From contig LS997563.1 in the NCBI GenBank assembly GCA_000469685.2, positions 15,675,940 to 15,739,939 of the forward strand: a stretch of 64,000 nt of DNA. The letters are read 5' to 3'. The notes under the pieces were generated by a model, which saw only the letters and a program-made list of their open reading frames with translations, made no database searches and was not told the origin of the DNA. Position 1 is the first letter of the stretch. The number at the start of each line of letters is the position of its first letter. Below are positions 47,640 to 58,689 of this stretch, piece by piece. The DNA comes from Haemonchus contortus. Taxonomy: Eukaryota > Nematoda > Chromadorea > Rhabditida > Trichostrongylidae. The position numbers and the translations under genes were made by a program.

Positions 47640-48440
47640 ATGCTCAGGTTCCGAGAAAGGCGAACATGGAAGAATTCAGAATGATCAGTCATCAGATCAT
47701 GCTTCTGCGACAGTTCCAGAGGACGGTTAGGGCTCACTAATCTCCTTGAAAAGAAAAGAGGCAAGATGATGGTCGGTAGCAGGTAGCATGATTTCCTTTC
47801 ATTTGGAATCGTGGTGACGCTTGAGGAAGCATTTAACTTCTTTCGATATGCAGCAAATCAAAGGTCATTGACCCAGTTCAGTCATAACAATGAGAAAGTG
47901 AAGCATCTTTAGAGAACTTCGTTTCTCGAGACGGAAATATTCACTGTAACTGGCTAGGGGTACTAATTTTTTGCAGAATAATTAATTCAAAAAATGGGTT
48001 CGATTGTCCTGTGAAAAAAGCGCTTATATTCCGCTCTGCTCCACATTTTACATTACCCTTCTGCATGACAGTGAAATTTCAATTAGCACTATTGAAAAAT
48101 TTCCTGTTCGATCATAATTTCTCTCATGATGCTCCGACTTCTCACTGCTGGCGCACTTTTGAGTCAATATCCCTTTATTCGCTGACTAACAATAGATACA
48201 CAGCAAAGAGACCATGAAATTTTCACGCCTGATTGAGATCGTCTCGTAGGGAGTGAGTGGTTTCAATCGTACATATACTGCGATCCCCATATGCGATCAT
48301 TGAGCGAACCACATTGGGTATATCTCATCCAGCGCTACTCGAGTTCTTGTCACGTCAAAACTCTGCGCGTTATCCAAAACGAAAATCCAGGAATGAATTC
48401 CTTTTGAATTCTCTTTGTTTTTTTCTGTTCCTAACTTCAA
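47640..48440. other. No recognisable gene
   Basis: Only short frames on both strands. The minus-strand stretch 47632-47680 may be the continuation of the exon broken by the PLE pair. Confidence 0.4.
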
Positions 48441-48441
48441 T

Positions 48442-48447
48442 TTTTAT
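48442..48447 (-). promoter_or_regulatory. Polyadenylation signal AATAAA
   Basis: AATAAA on the minus strand about 77 bases after the stop codon at 48524-48526, the expected place for the 3' end of the gene at 48.5-49.07 kb. Confidence 0.5.
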
Positions 48448-48523
48448 TATATTTGACAACAACTCTAACACGTGATCCCCAATAGGTCTAGCATCCAATC
48501 CTGTAGTGCTGCCACGCCACAGC

Positions 48524-49065
48524 TCAAAGCGAAGAAACTAAAAACGAAAAGAATGGAAAGTTATCAGTCCGAAACACGGTCATCTCTACCTTCAAGTCTG
48601 GTGAAACGCTGCATGACTTACTATTGTTCGCAGGGCCAGACACACACACATTTGGGTTAGTGGTCGAGTGACAAAAAACACTCGGATATAAATTAGCTCA
48701 CCTAGTTTGAATTCTTTTTTCATTTCTCTGAGGATACAATAGAGTGTAGATGCTACAGAGTGCCCGGAACCGGTATTTACTTCGTCTCTCTCTTTGAGTT
48801 TACCATACGACTTTGCGAGTTTCTTGCTTTGCCCTTCCATTTCTTCCGAAAATCCCTCGCGATAAACCTCTAGAAGAAATACCTGGAATCAAATTTAAAT
48901 GTTTCATTGGGGATTCGTCATTGAAAATATTTATATTCGAAGCCTCACAAAAACGCTCCACGTATCTCGGAAGCAGTTTTCTCCTGCGCAATAGCATCTA
49001 GTTGATATCTTACCCGCAACACACCATGGACGCAACTGAACATAAAATCGAGATAACTTGATGAA
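48524..49065 (-). CDS. Host gene, three C-terminal exons, unrecognised protein
   Basis: Exons 49065-49014, 48882-48702 and 48597-48524 have AG acceptors and GTAAGA / GTGAGC donors, and their phases join without a stop. The product reads SYLDFMFSCVHGVLR, then VFLLEVYREGFSEEMEGQSK, KLAKSYGKLKERDEVNTGSG, HSVASTLYCILREMKKEFKL, DLKVEMTVFRTDNFPFFSFL, VSSL and TGA. The middle exon is a charged, probably helical segment. No known domain recognised. The stop and nearby AATAAA mark this as the 3' end. The upstream part lies above 49.1 kb; the first listed exon could start further up. It could belong with the 55.6-56.1 kb exons, but the phase (exon C ends in phase 0, this exon needs two bases) requires another exon between. 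Confidence 0.6.
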
Positions 49066-49099
49066 CTGCTTTTTTGCTTGTTGTGTTGTGAACAGAAAA

Positions 49100-49840
49100 G
49101 GCATATTTTCTTGGACTTTCCGATTTTTTGAAGAACGTAGAGACTTTGCAATTTTCATTCAATTTTCATTGTCACCCTGCTGTGTGCCTTCCCTCATTCA
49201 CTGTTTGGTTTTCAGGGAAAATTTTAATGAATACGATTGATACTCTATTGATGGGCATTATGCCAACAGTCCAATAAGGAGAATTGGATGAACAAAGATA
49301 AGGAGATGGTTATCTAGCAGGCATCGTTCAGTTGAAGACTACAAAGGGGTGTAATACCACAAAGGAATGAGGACTGAGGTTCTGATGATATAGCAACACT
49401 ATAAGTGGCTTTGATGTGCGCATCCAAAGCTGTTGGTGTTCCGATGATTCTGCAAATGTTGCAGAGGTGATGATAGCCATCGACAGGTAAGATGCCTGAA
49501 GATCAAATATCTACAGTAAGTATTCAGAGTGCTTACATTGAGTGGCAGAGAAGTTGTGATGTACCAGCCGTTGATTTACTATAATTACCTTAATGACGGG
49601 AAGGACGTTCATCTTTGATCAGCCTCCGATGGCAGTGCTCAAACATTGCGTCTTCCACATCTCCCATAGCTCAGAATAATGTCGATCAAAATGCAAAAAA
49701 AAAGAGCAGAACTGTTAAGTTGTTGGTTGCGATTTTCCCAACCGACGTTTTTCGGGGTTCTCCATTGTCAATGCAAACAGAATGAAAGAAATGCGGAAAA
49801 GAAAAAGATGCAGATTTCCCTATCTCGCAGCGGCCCGATC
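49100..49840. other. No recognisable gene
   Basis: AT-rich, short frames only; upstream exons of the preceding gene may lie here but could not be identified. Confidence 0.4.
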
Positions 49841-49849
49841 CTCACATCA

Positions 49850-51130
49850 TGAAGATACTACATGGACCCATTCGACTGTTTTTCTCATCCATCTGTCACA
49901 ATTTCCCTCCAGGACATAAGCAGCCCGACAAAGTTTGACGATTTTCATGTATTCCATGTTATGGCGAATTCGAGACATTCTGCGCATATCGGAGCTGCGG
50001 AGTCCAGTCCGATATTGAGTGAGCCAGTTGAACCTAGAGAGGAATCGCTCGAATGCTTTGTGAATTATGCTCGAAGCCTCTGACGTGGATGCACTGGTCA
50101 CCCAAGCCTCCTCCCCGTAACAGGGCGTAGGAAGGACGAACAGGTCCGCTCGAAGTTATGGATCAGCCAAATGGTTGCTGACTTTTTTCATAGGTCCGGA
50201 GGCCGTCTACTCTGCTTTCTACCAACTCACTAGTCTCTCCTTCATATCGTTGTCCATGCTTATGGAAGGCCTGACGTAAACGTGAGACGAGATCTGCTTG
50301 AGGTACACCATCGATATTAATTTGACTTTCGTCAGCCCAGGTCTTTTCCATGGGCTGGGTCTTTGTTTGCTCAATTCGCATCCCTACCTTCTTTCCTGCT
50401 TTATTGAGTTTAGCAGTCATGGCTTCAGATTGCGCAACGCTGCTTGAAAAGAGAACGATGTCGCCCGCATATAGGAGATTTCAGAGGAGCCGTCCGTCCA
50501 CACTAATGCCCTTTTCGTCCCAGTTTATAGCCTCCATAACCCGCTACAGTGCGGCTGTGAACATCTTCGGTGGAATAGTGTCGCATCGTTCTAATCCCTT
50601 TCCTATGGGGATGGCGAGAAATAGAGCTTACACCGCTGCGCTGCAGCGATTAGGGCAGTCAGCCAGTGTTCTCATACAGAGAGTGTCCACGACTTGACTC
50701 GTCCACGACGACCTGTCATTAGAAGTAAAGACAGGAGGCATTGGAATTCTCGGTACACTTTGATGACCGTTGCGACCACTCGATGTGGCCTAAGCAGCTG
50801 AATCCCTTCTGGAATTCAGCCTACCCTACAGGTTGAGTTGCAATGTTTGCGATATGTATGCGAGTGAGAATGATCTTCGTGGACAGCCTGAAATCCCGTT
50901 CAACAAGCTTTTTGGCCGGTGGTGTTAAGATCATACCGGTCTCTCTTCGTCTGAAGAATGGCCACTCACAATTTCCTCCACTGGTTGGGTATCCCTTGTT
51001 CTGGAGGATGTTATGTGTGTTGTGAGAAGCTGATGAAGTCCAAAAGAAGGATCGGAGACGCTGCTGTTTTGCCAGTGAGTTTCTGTCCTCCATCTCCAAT
51101 CTTGAAGTTGTAAGAGCTGCCATTCCATTT
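49850..51130 (-). pseudogene. RTE-like LINE relic
   Basis: Minus strand encodes, in order, an upstream part (50821-51171, GYPTSGGNCEWPFF), an RT C-terminal segment (MTAKLNKAGKKVGMRIEQTK, then ADESQINIDGVPQ, 50420-50280) and a region after the RT (FLSRFNWLTQYRTGLRSSDM, RRMSRIRHNMEYMKIVK, about 49900-50050). The AKLNKAGKKVGxxI segment is typical of RTE-type elements just after the catalytic box. Frames are broken. Confidence 0.6.
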
Positions 51131-51363
51131 TCCAAACATGAAAGTGGAATACTGTGGTGCTGAAGATCCATATGGCATTTGTCAGACTAATTTGTCCAAG
51201 GCTGCTTCCAGTAGTCCCCTCTCTCTGTTAAGCTTAAGGTCTTGCCGCACTGCCCGTCTGCGGCTGATACTTGCTTGCAGCCTTTTGAGCTTTGCGACAT
51301 GTGACGTTCTGACCCAGCCCAAGTTTCATCTTGTTCTGATAAGACCCTCCGTTTTTCGCATCT

Positions 51364-51736
51364 GGGATAGGAGTGGCGATATCCACTTGAGTAAGCTTGG
51401 CCCCCAAGCCAGCGCGCCTACTCTTCGGTCGGGTCATCCATGGCCTACCAGTCATATCGGGACAAGCGTCATTAAGAGTATCTCCGTCATATACATCATC
51501 AAAGTTCTCACTGCACACGGCATGCAAATTGACATGAAAGCCCAAACGAAACACAAATAATCACAAATGGATTTTCTTCGATGCACTTGTCGAAGATTAC
51601 CAACGTTTCCTCCAACTGAACGAACTTCGGGTATGCAATCCATCAGTTTAGGGAGAACATCAAAATCCCCATATCCTTGTTGGACTGGATCTGAGATAGG
51701 AGTGGCGATATCCACTTGAGTAAGCTTGGCCCCCAA
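51364..51736. repeat. Direct repeat pair, about 46 bp, 327 bp apart
   Basis: GATAGGAGTGGCGATATCCA followed by CTTGAGTAAGCTTGGCCCCC and AAGCC occurs at 51366-51410 and again at 51693-51737 with no change. The interval lies in unassigned sequence with minus-strand frames (51234-51554, 51452-51736) that share the encoded segment GAKLTQVDIATPI. Confidence 0.8.
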
Positions 51737-51739
51737 GCC

Positions 51740-53040
51740 GTGTTAGAGTCGTGCCGCGAATTGAGCCAGGGTGAGAGGACGCCTCCCATTCGCTGACGGA
51801 TATTTCCCCCAGCGATTCCTGGTCCCCAATCAAGAACGTAACTATTTAGCCTTGACGTGCCGAGGCTTGCAGTGCGCAACTTGGCACATGATTAGCGAAT
51901 TCAGCTGCGACCCCGGGAGGACGGACAAAGGAGACTCAAGCAAGGAGGCCACTATCTTTCTAGTTCTTCGCCCATCGACCTGACGACGGCTTCGATCGCG
52001 AAGTGGAAAGTCGGTCAAGGTAAACTTTCGTATGACCTGAGAACAGCGGATTTCTGCACTAGGGCACATGATGATAAAGCAAAAATAAAACAAAAACTGA
52101 CTTATTATTGCCATACAAGCCAAAATCAAATGGAGTCAACCGGACACCCCAACAAGCCTACCGTCTCACACCTCCCCTATGTTCAGGTGGTAGACCATCA
52201 ACATCGTATCTGCTGAATGTTTTTTTTTGAGAAAAAGCCAAGAGCGAGCCGAGTCAATGAGCAGGCTCTCAAACGTGGGATGGGAGGATGGAAGAGAGGG
52301 CAATCAAAAACTTTTTGCTTTTAGTGAATAATATGCTGTCTCCTGCATATATTATTGAGATTGAATATCCCTTGCCGTTTCGTGACGAAGCGCCGACGAC
52401 CAGCTGCATAGCTCAAATCTCAAATCACACGTATTTCTTGCAATAAAATTTGTGAGCGTTCCAACAACGCCTTGACTCGAATTTCTTACTACTTCTTTCA
52501 TTTTGTTGTCTGTCTAATATTCAATACTGTAATAGAAAATGGCTGCGCCTCCGATAAGCATAGATGGGCCTGATCCTATTGAGAAGCCAAGGGTCTCGCC
52601 CATGACTGAGCAGTCTTTCGACCTGTTATCATACTGTCATCCGATATAGGCATGGAAAATGAAGAAACATGGCTGCCGGTATGCTGCATGACTTCTATAG
52701 GTGCTTTCGGCGTTCAACTCATGTGTTGAAAGCACAGCGTTGCCAGACACTCGGTTACAGCGCTGGTTATCGCCTGCTGACAATGTTAATCAATTGGTAC
52801 ACTGAGATTATAGTTGCGTGCCTTCACTTCTCTAGGATCGGAGCGCAGCACAGTTTGCAGGCCATTTTCGAAGAAGCATTATGTGAGCCTCTAGAGCCAC
52901 CTCTTAGAGGAGATTTGAGTGGCATGGACTTATGTCAAGGCTTGTATTCGATTTTGTTTAATTGTGCTGCAATCTTAACTGTTGGGGGGGGGGCTGCTTC
53001 TATATCATCTCAAGGGCTACAGTGCAAAGGAGAGATTGTC
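51740..53040. other. No recognised gene
   Basis: A plus-strand frame at 52669-53052 (127 codons) has mixed hydrophobic composition without domain or splice support. A run of 11 G lies at 52984-52994. Confidence 0.35.
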
Positions 53041-53049
53041 GAGAGAGGT

Positions 53050-53540
53050 TAAACGATAACAGCGTGCAAAAAGCCAGTATGGGTACGAGTCGGATATTCA
53101 TTTGACTCACCCCACACCTGCTCCTTCGCTCTTGAAGCTCAGGTCAAAAAAACTGTTTGTTCTGGGTTAAGAAACGTTAGTGAGCACAATTATTGTGACT
53201 ATTCCTCATCTGCGCTCTATTTTCAATCTTGATAAAGAAGTGGAGGTCTCCCAACTACATTATTACGTCCACTTCTGTATAGACATGCATAGCACGATGC
53301 CAGTACAGATCGAAATCACAGTTTGAAGTACCCATTTGACTCCACATCACTCACTTCTTCCGCAGTACCCACTCTACTACATTAACCTACCCACCAATTT
53401 ACTGCTTCACATATAAGAAGGAAATGGGGGATTTAGCTGGCTTTACCATATTACCTTTATTAAAACCACAATTTTTTGCGAACGGGCAGACCGACAAACC
53501 GGCATGTCGACCAAACGACATACCAAATTACTGATTTATA
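53050..53540 (-). repeat. Helitron-like repeat, truncated copy 4
   Basis: Shares the block CAGTACCCACTCTACTAC... with the other copies (inverse at 29280-29330) and the TATAAGAAGGAAATG start region at 53413-53430; its 3' terminus is not preserved. The adjoining 53480-53540 block is the TGTCGG-type repeat in inverse. Confidence 0.45.
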
Positions 53541-53744
53541 AATAAGAGAGATAATAGGGAGCCTCACTGGAACTTCTCACAAATTAGATTCTAACAATTT
53601 GACAGCGGCATCGTAATCATGACATTATCAAGTGATTTGCTCGAGGAAATATTACATAGGAAGTTCTTTCCAAAGCTCCAAAGCGGTGATCTTTCTCAGT
53701 GTGGAGCATCATTTCACCGTTCACTATACTTTTCTCCTGATGTA

Positions 53745-54030
53745 TATACCAGTGGGATATTGGTACATTCACCCAGAACTGGATGGACGCGACAAATCGC
53801 GCAGCGAAATTCGTGGTGATCGAAACGACTTTAGCGCCAAGCACTGGGGCCCAAATTTGAAGTAGAGTATGTTGGTAGGATCAGCTGACCATACTAATCT
53901 AATCTACTTGAAGTTTGTGCCCCAATGATAGGTGACAATGTCTTCCCAAACGCCACGAATTTCGCCGCGCCATTTGCCGCGTCCATCCAGTTCAGGGTGA
54001 ATGTTCCGTCCCCCATACCAGTGCATTCTT
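53745..54030. repeat. Imperfect inverted repeat with matching protein-like arms
   Basis: The plus strand at 53745-53876 and the minus strand at 54030-53906 encode the same segment: FTQNWMDATNRAAKFVVIET versus FTLNWMDAANGAAKFVAFGK, and in a second frame HPELDGRDKSRSEIRG versus HPELDGRGKWRGEIRG. Arms of about 125-130 bp are separated by about 30 bp. The minus arm continues upstream (CDKMDNLRTPKECTGMGDGT). Function unknown; probably a mobile sequence. Confidence 0.65.
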
Positions 54031-54119
54031 TGGGAGTTCGAAGATTGTCCATTTTGTCGCAGGCTTTCCACTTTGCCTTCTGTTGCCACTTTTCCGCGAA
54101 TCGCGGAAAGCTTGAATCT

Positions 54120-55500
54120 TTGATAAAACTCTCAATTTTCTGACCAAATTGATGAGGCTGTAAAAAAAGCATTCGCCGCCATGTTCGCGATGATGAGGAA
54201 CATCAAATGCTCTGATTCAACCATACTACTGCGTCTTTACAAAACTTATGTCTTACCCTATCTGGAGTATTGCTCGCAGGTATGGAGCCCATCTCTCAAA
54301 AAAGATATCCTCAGGATAGAACGGGTCCAGCGCGCATTCACGCGTATTCTTTGGTGACCGACCCCGTTTACCCTCGTACGGAGCGCGCCTCGAACGCTTT
54401 TCCCTCAAGTCCTTGCAATACAGACGCGTAGCGGCTGGTCTAGTGCTCTGTTTCAGGGTACTTCGAAAAGAGGTAAAGCTTCGTGCTAGTAAGTACTGGT
54501 GCTTCAAACCCACAAGTGAAAGGTTGGGTGGCTTCAACCTTCACTATGCCAACATTCATCCTAGGCAGTACTCTTTGATGTTCAACAATTTTTTCTATCG
54601 TTGTGCCAGGTGGCTTGAACTGCTTCCGTCTGAGGTACTTCAAGCACCCAACAGCAGAATATTCAAAAAAAGGTTGAGCAAGATCGATTTATTGCGAACA
54701 TTGCATATTCCAGAGTATATCTGACTCCCTTTTACTGTTTTTCAGGCAATTACTGCGTTGATGTTTAACCTACAGGTTATCTGCTTTTTACTCTCGACGG
54801 ACATTTCCACAGTTTTACCGGCTTGATTGACTTCTTTCTTGATCGAAAATGATTCAGATTTCGTGTTGCTTTCACTGTATATGTGAATTATGTCAAGCAT
54901 GATATTTGTTCAAATGAGCATGAGCGTGCTAGTTCTACCTCCCGATATCCCTTCAGCAATTCATTTTCTTCCATTTTTTTTCTGGAAGCAGGCAGGCAGC
55001 GATGCAATGAGCAGTTTCTGATTCGTCGTGTTGTGGGCTTTAGTTGTGAGTCTTAGTTGTTTTAGGATCCTTCGGTTTGATGAACCCCCTCGTTTGAGGT
55101 CCCCCTTGGTCTGTTCGCCCGGGGATCCGGACGAATTCGTTCGTAACGGGCTAAGTTGTCAGCATGCCTCGGTTCTTCTGTCTCTTTGCGTTCTGGATCA
55201 AGGACCAGGATTTTGCGGGGGGACCCCTCATCTGCGTGACAGGGGAAAACAACCTTATCAACCTCACAATGTAATGCCCTAGCTCCTCTCGTTTTTACTG
55301 ACATCTCGACATGCTAACCTATCTGCTTTTCTCATTTATTTCTAAATCTGATCCCTTTATCTTGTTTTCGTTGTTATTCACTTCCATTTTTCTTTGTTTA
55401 CAGGCCAAATGAGACCAATGTTTCCGGATTCTTCTTTTTGTGTTCTTAATGGGCACACCCTTGAGGTGTATTTGAATAAATAAATAAATAAATGAATAAA
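54120..55500 (+). mobile_element. Non-LTR retrotransposon (CR1/Jockey-like), 5'-truncated
   Basis: Encodes the C-terminal part of a LINE reverse transcriptase: LRLYKTYVLPYLEYCSQVWS, PSLKKDILRIERVQRAFTRI, then after a frameshift RRVAAGLVLCFRVL, PRQYSLMFNNFFYRCARWLE and a stop at 54722-54724. About 750 bp of 3' untranslated sequence ends in a TAAA/AATG tract at 55474-55500, the short tandem-repeat tail usual in CR1-type elements. The 5' part of the element is missing. Confidence 0.8.
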
Positions 55501-55592
55501 TCTCCTCCAAAAGCTTTTTGGAAGGAAGCTCTTATGGGTTGTTGTAGTCAAGTCGAAACACCGAAAACAATGGTTTGAGCAGATCTACTCAC

Positions 55593-56064
55593 TGTGTCTC
55601 CGAACGAAGTGGGTATATAACTGACTCGGAGAAGGATATCCCTTAAAGGCTTCGCACAAGTCACGTAGTCAAATGGTTGAACGAATGTCACTTGACATAC
55701 ACTAATAGAGCTGCTATAGTTTGTAAGAGCCTGGAATTTTAGTACATATCAATAGCGAAAAAGTGCATTCTTTTACTACTCACCCTTACAGTAAGACCTT
55801 CCTCTGGATTGCGTGAAGAGTAGTTAAGACGACCAACGGTACACGTTCCGACGCCTTCGATAGCTACCGATAAATTTGGTCGCTCGTAAACCAGCGTGTA
55901 GCTTGGAAATAATATCGAAGCGATGCTAATGAAGAATAGGCCTAAAAATTATTGGCTGAGTGAAGACTGAAGCGTACATTTCACTCAAAACCATACCGTG
56001 TACCATGACAGCGGAGATTACGTCAGCCTTCACTTGACTATCGAGAAGAATGAACATCCTTCCG
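55593..56064 (-). CDS. Host gene, three internal exons, membrane or secreted protein, unrecognised
   Basis: Exons 56064-55997, 55941-55784 and 55730-55593 have acceptors ATCTCAG, TTTTTAG and ATTCCAG and donors GTATGG, GTGAGT and GTGAGT. Phases join exactly to give GRMFILLDSQVKADVISAVM, VHGLFFISIASILFPSYTLV, YERPNLSVAIEGVGTCTVGR, LNYSSRNPEEGLTVR, ALTNYSSSISVCQVTFVQPF, DYVTCAKPLRDILLRVSYIP, TSFGDT. A hydrophobic stretch (VHGLFFISIASILF) may be a membrane segment or buried strand; the later part has three Cys and NYS sites for N-glycosylation, suggesting an extracellular domain. No family recognised. Further exons must lie on both sides; the downstream side is filled by the LINE at 54.1-55.5 kb. 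Confidence 0.65.
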
Positions 56065-56339
56065 CTGAGATGATATCAAAACGCCTATCAACACCGTGCT
56101 GGTATCCTCTTTATACATAGAGCACGTACGTGGTGCTTTTTGATCGGTCAGTCTGTTACTTCATAGGACGTAGCAGAATCAAAAAGTCTTTCTAAGAAGG
56201 CACCACGATGACTCGACACCTCCTTATTTGCATTACTTGGGCGATTCCAATTGTAGGGGATCTTATATGTTGTAAGCAACTCAAGATGTGATCTTTCAGT
56301 AACCATGTTCTGGTGAGTGATGTTTGCAAAACCCTGCAA

Positions 56340-56381
56340 CTTTTTGTTCACTCCCGACAAGGGTCGGAAGTGAACAAAAAG
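56340..56381. repeat. 19-bp hairpin
   Basis: CTTTTTGTTCACTCCCGAC (56340-56358), loop AAGG, then the inverse at 56363-56381 with one mismatch; GCAAC/GTTGC outside it extends the stem after a bulge. Not assigned to a gene or element. Confidence 0.75.
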
Positions 56382-56705
56382 CGGTTGCCTGTGACGGATG
56401 CACCTCTAGAGATGGCCAGGTTCAGTTCGCAGATGGAAATAATAACATAAGACATTATTCAGAGTGAAGGCAATTCTTTCCAGGGGCTTATAACCACATC
56501 TCAGCTCAAGATAGTCACTCTCACAGAAAACTATTTTTCGAGGCAATCACGGCATCTTTAAAGATGCGTCGCGCTTGTAGAGCGTACAATTTAAATGGGC
56601 ATATTTTTCCCCAAAGATGGTGTTTTGATATAAGAGCCCCTTTTCCATTTACTGCTGAGGTCACAGACCTGGCCGACAATTACCCTTTGGCAGTTGAACG
56701 TCTGG

Positions 56706-58452
56706 TAAGCTTACATCGTCAACTGGGGAGCGATCGCGTGCAAAGCAACAGAAAGAAGGGATCAAGCTCGGAGCGTCAGCCAATCTCGTCAGAAAGATGC
56801 GCCACGCATTCGATTTCCGTTCAGGATCATTGTATGCGTAGTGGCCAATACAATGTTCTCCGGTGGCTAACCGGAAGTCATTGTATTGACCCCTTACGCA
56901 TATCAACGGTATTTAGGTTGTCGGAAAAGTATTTGCGCATATTGGTTTCCATATTGTGGAATCTTTGGGGATTGCTCTAAAACCTTCACTGCGGAATATG
57001 TGTAAGTGCAGGTCAATGCGCTCTCCACACCATATCTGCCGGAGCATTTCGCAACGGTTATGGCTGCAAGAATCGCTCTCGGCCCAAAGCGAGTCAAACT
57101 GCATTTGCTTTATAAGTTTAGAAAAAACGTTGATCCAAATTGAGCGACAGGGGGAATATGCGATGCGATAGGACCACTCAATGTCTCTAATAGCACATCA
57201 AGAAGTTGGTACAAGAAGTTCAAAAATGGCCACTTTGACTGGACCGAAGAACCACGATCTAGTGGCTAGCTGAGCTCAATGATGACTATCTCCAGAAGCT
57301 GGTTGAAGAAGATTCCAGGTTTAGTACCCATCAGCTGAAACAGGAGCTCATAGCCATCACGACACAATAGCTGACCATTTGCATCGCCTTGGAAAGACAT
57401 GGAGATTCGGAGATATGGATAAGTTTTGATCTGGGTGGTACGACCTCCAAATGAAGAGGGATTCATGCCTAAACTTGATGACTTTAAGACGCACCTTCGC
57501 AAGGCTGGAAGACATAATCACTGGCGACGAGAAGTGTGTTCCCTACTTAAACCACACGAGGAAGCGCCTGTGGTTTAGATGCGTAGGGCATGGGATCCCG
57601 ACCTCCAATCCCGAATTCCTACCTCAGAAGGCAATGCCAAGCGTTTGTAGCCATTCAACAGGATCGTTCACAGAGACTGTCTACCACCAAACTCCGCTGT
57701 CAGCACTGAAGCTCAGTGTGCTCTGTGGACCGGATTGCTGCAGCTCGAGGAGAGAAACTTGGGAAAGTCTATTTTCTCCAAAACAGTGCTCGCCGACACT
57801 TTTCGAAGGAGACCCAGAAGAAGCTTCAAAGCCTGAGATGGCATGTACTGGCCCACCCACCGTATTCACCAGACCTAACTCCAACGGATTATCATCTGCT
57901 CCTGTCGCTGTCGGACCATTCGAAAAATAAGAAGTTCGATTATGTGAATCAACACGAGACTTACATTGACGAGTTTTCCCCCTCGAAACCTCAGGAAATC
58001 TACGCAAGCAGGAACCACAAGTTGCTTGATCAATGGCAATACCTTGTCGATAATGATGGTGCTTATATTTGTTAATAGTCAGTTACTGTGGAGAAAAAAA
58101 AATTCAAAAAAAATTGCAAAAGGCGCAAATACTTTTCCGACAACCATATTAGCATAAGCGATATACAAGTCCCGGATCTATATCCACTTGGGCCAATCAA
58201 CCATTCCATTCCTCCTAAGTCGATTAATTGGTACCAGATTCGTGTAAGAGGTTAAAAGCATTGGCTTGTACATCGGCTAGCCACCGCAAGTCATTGTATT
58301 GGCCACCTAAGTATTCAATACGCTACTACGATCCTGGGAGTAGAATGCGTGACCGCATCCTTCTGACGGGATTGTTTAACGCCTCAAGCTTGTTCCTTTC
58401 TTAATATTGCTGTTGCACGCGATCGCTCTCCAGTTGACGATGTAAGCTTATA
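56706..58452. mobile_element. Fold-back element carrying a mariner
   Basis: Left arm 56706-56910 starts GTAAGCTTACATCGTCAACT; the right arm (about 58265-58452) is its inverse with scattered changes, sharing CGCGATCGCTC, GATTCGATTTC-like and AATACAATGACTT blocks. The right part (58217-58245, TTAATTGGTACCAGATTCGT) also matches the spacer of the fold-back element at 15490-17033, so both are one family. Confidence 0.65.
56916..58145 (+). mobile_element. mariner-family element, degenerate
   Basis: Terminal inverted repeats GGTTGTCGGAAAAGTATTTG (56916-56935) and its exact inverse at the right end (to 58145). The frame at 57716-58075 encodes a mariner transposase C-terminal half: LQNSARRHFSKETQKKLQSL, HPPYSPDLTPTDYHLLLSLS and QWQYLVDNDGAYIC. 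In LQNSARRH the second catalytic Asp (normally DNARPH) is Ser-preceded Asn-Ser, so it is lost. The N-terminal part (57170-57560) is frameshifted. TA is present only on the left border. Confidence 0.8.
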
Positions 58453-58454
58453 AG

Positions 58455-58680
58455 ACGTTCAATTGCCGAAGTTTAACTGTCCTCCAGGTCCAGGACCTCC
58501 CATGCGAGGTCCTGATGGTGTTTGGCAAACGTCTCCGCTTTTGAGTACAAAGGTGAAGAAGCAAGCAGAACCAACTATTATCTTTAGTGTATGCAATTTA
58601 CCTCTTATGTGTTGGCGGCAACTTAGGATATTCCTTTCTCGCAAAAAGTTTTGTTCTCTGGCTCCCAACTAACTGCTGTT
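58455..58680. other. Possible host exon, strand uncertain
   Basis: On the minus strand SGDVCQTPSGPRMGGPGPGG, QLNFGN and a stop resemble a Gly/Pro-rich C-terminus; on the plus strand FNCPPGPGPPMRGPDGVWQ reaches a donor ACAAAG|GTGAAG at about 58550. The segment directly adjoins the fold-back element. Neither reading could be confirmed. Confidence 0.25.
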
Positions 58681-58689
58681 AGTCCATTC

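Noticed and set aside
52669..53052. 127-codon plus-strand frame
   Set aside because: Runs through a poly-G tract, no domain, no splice signals, ends in a dispersed repeat.
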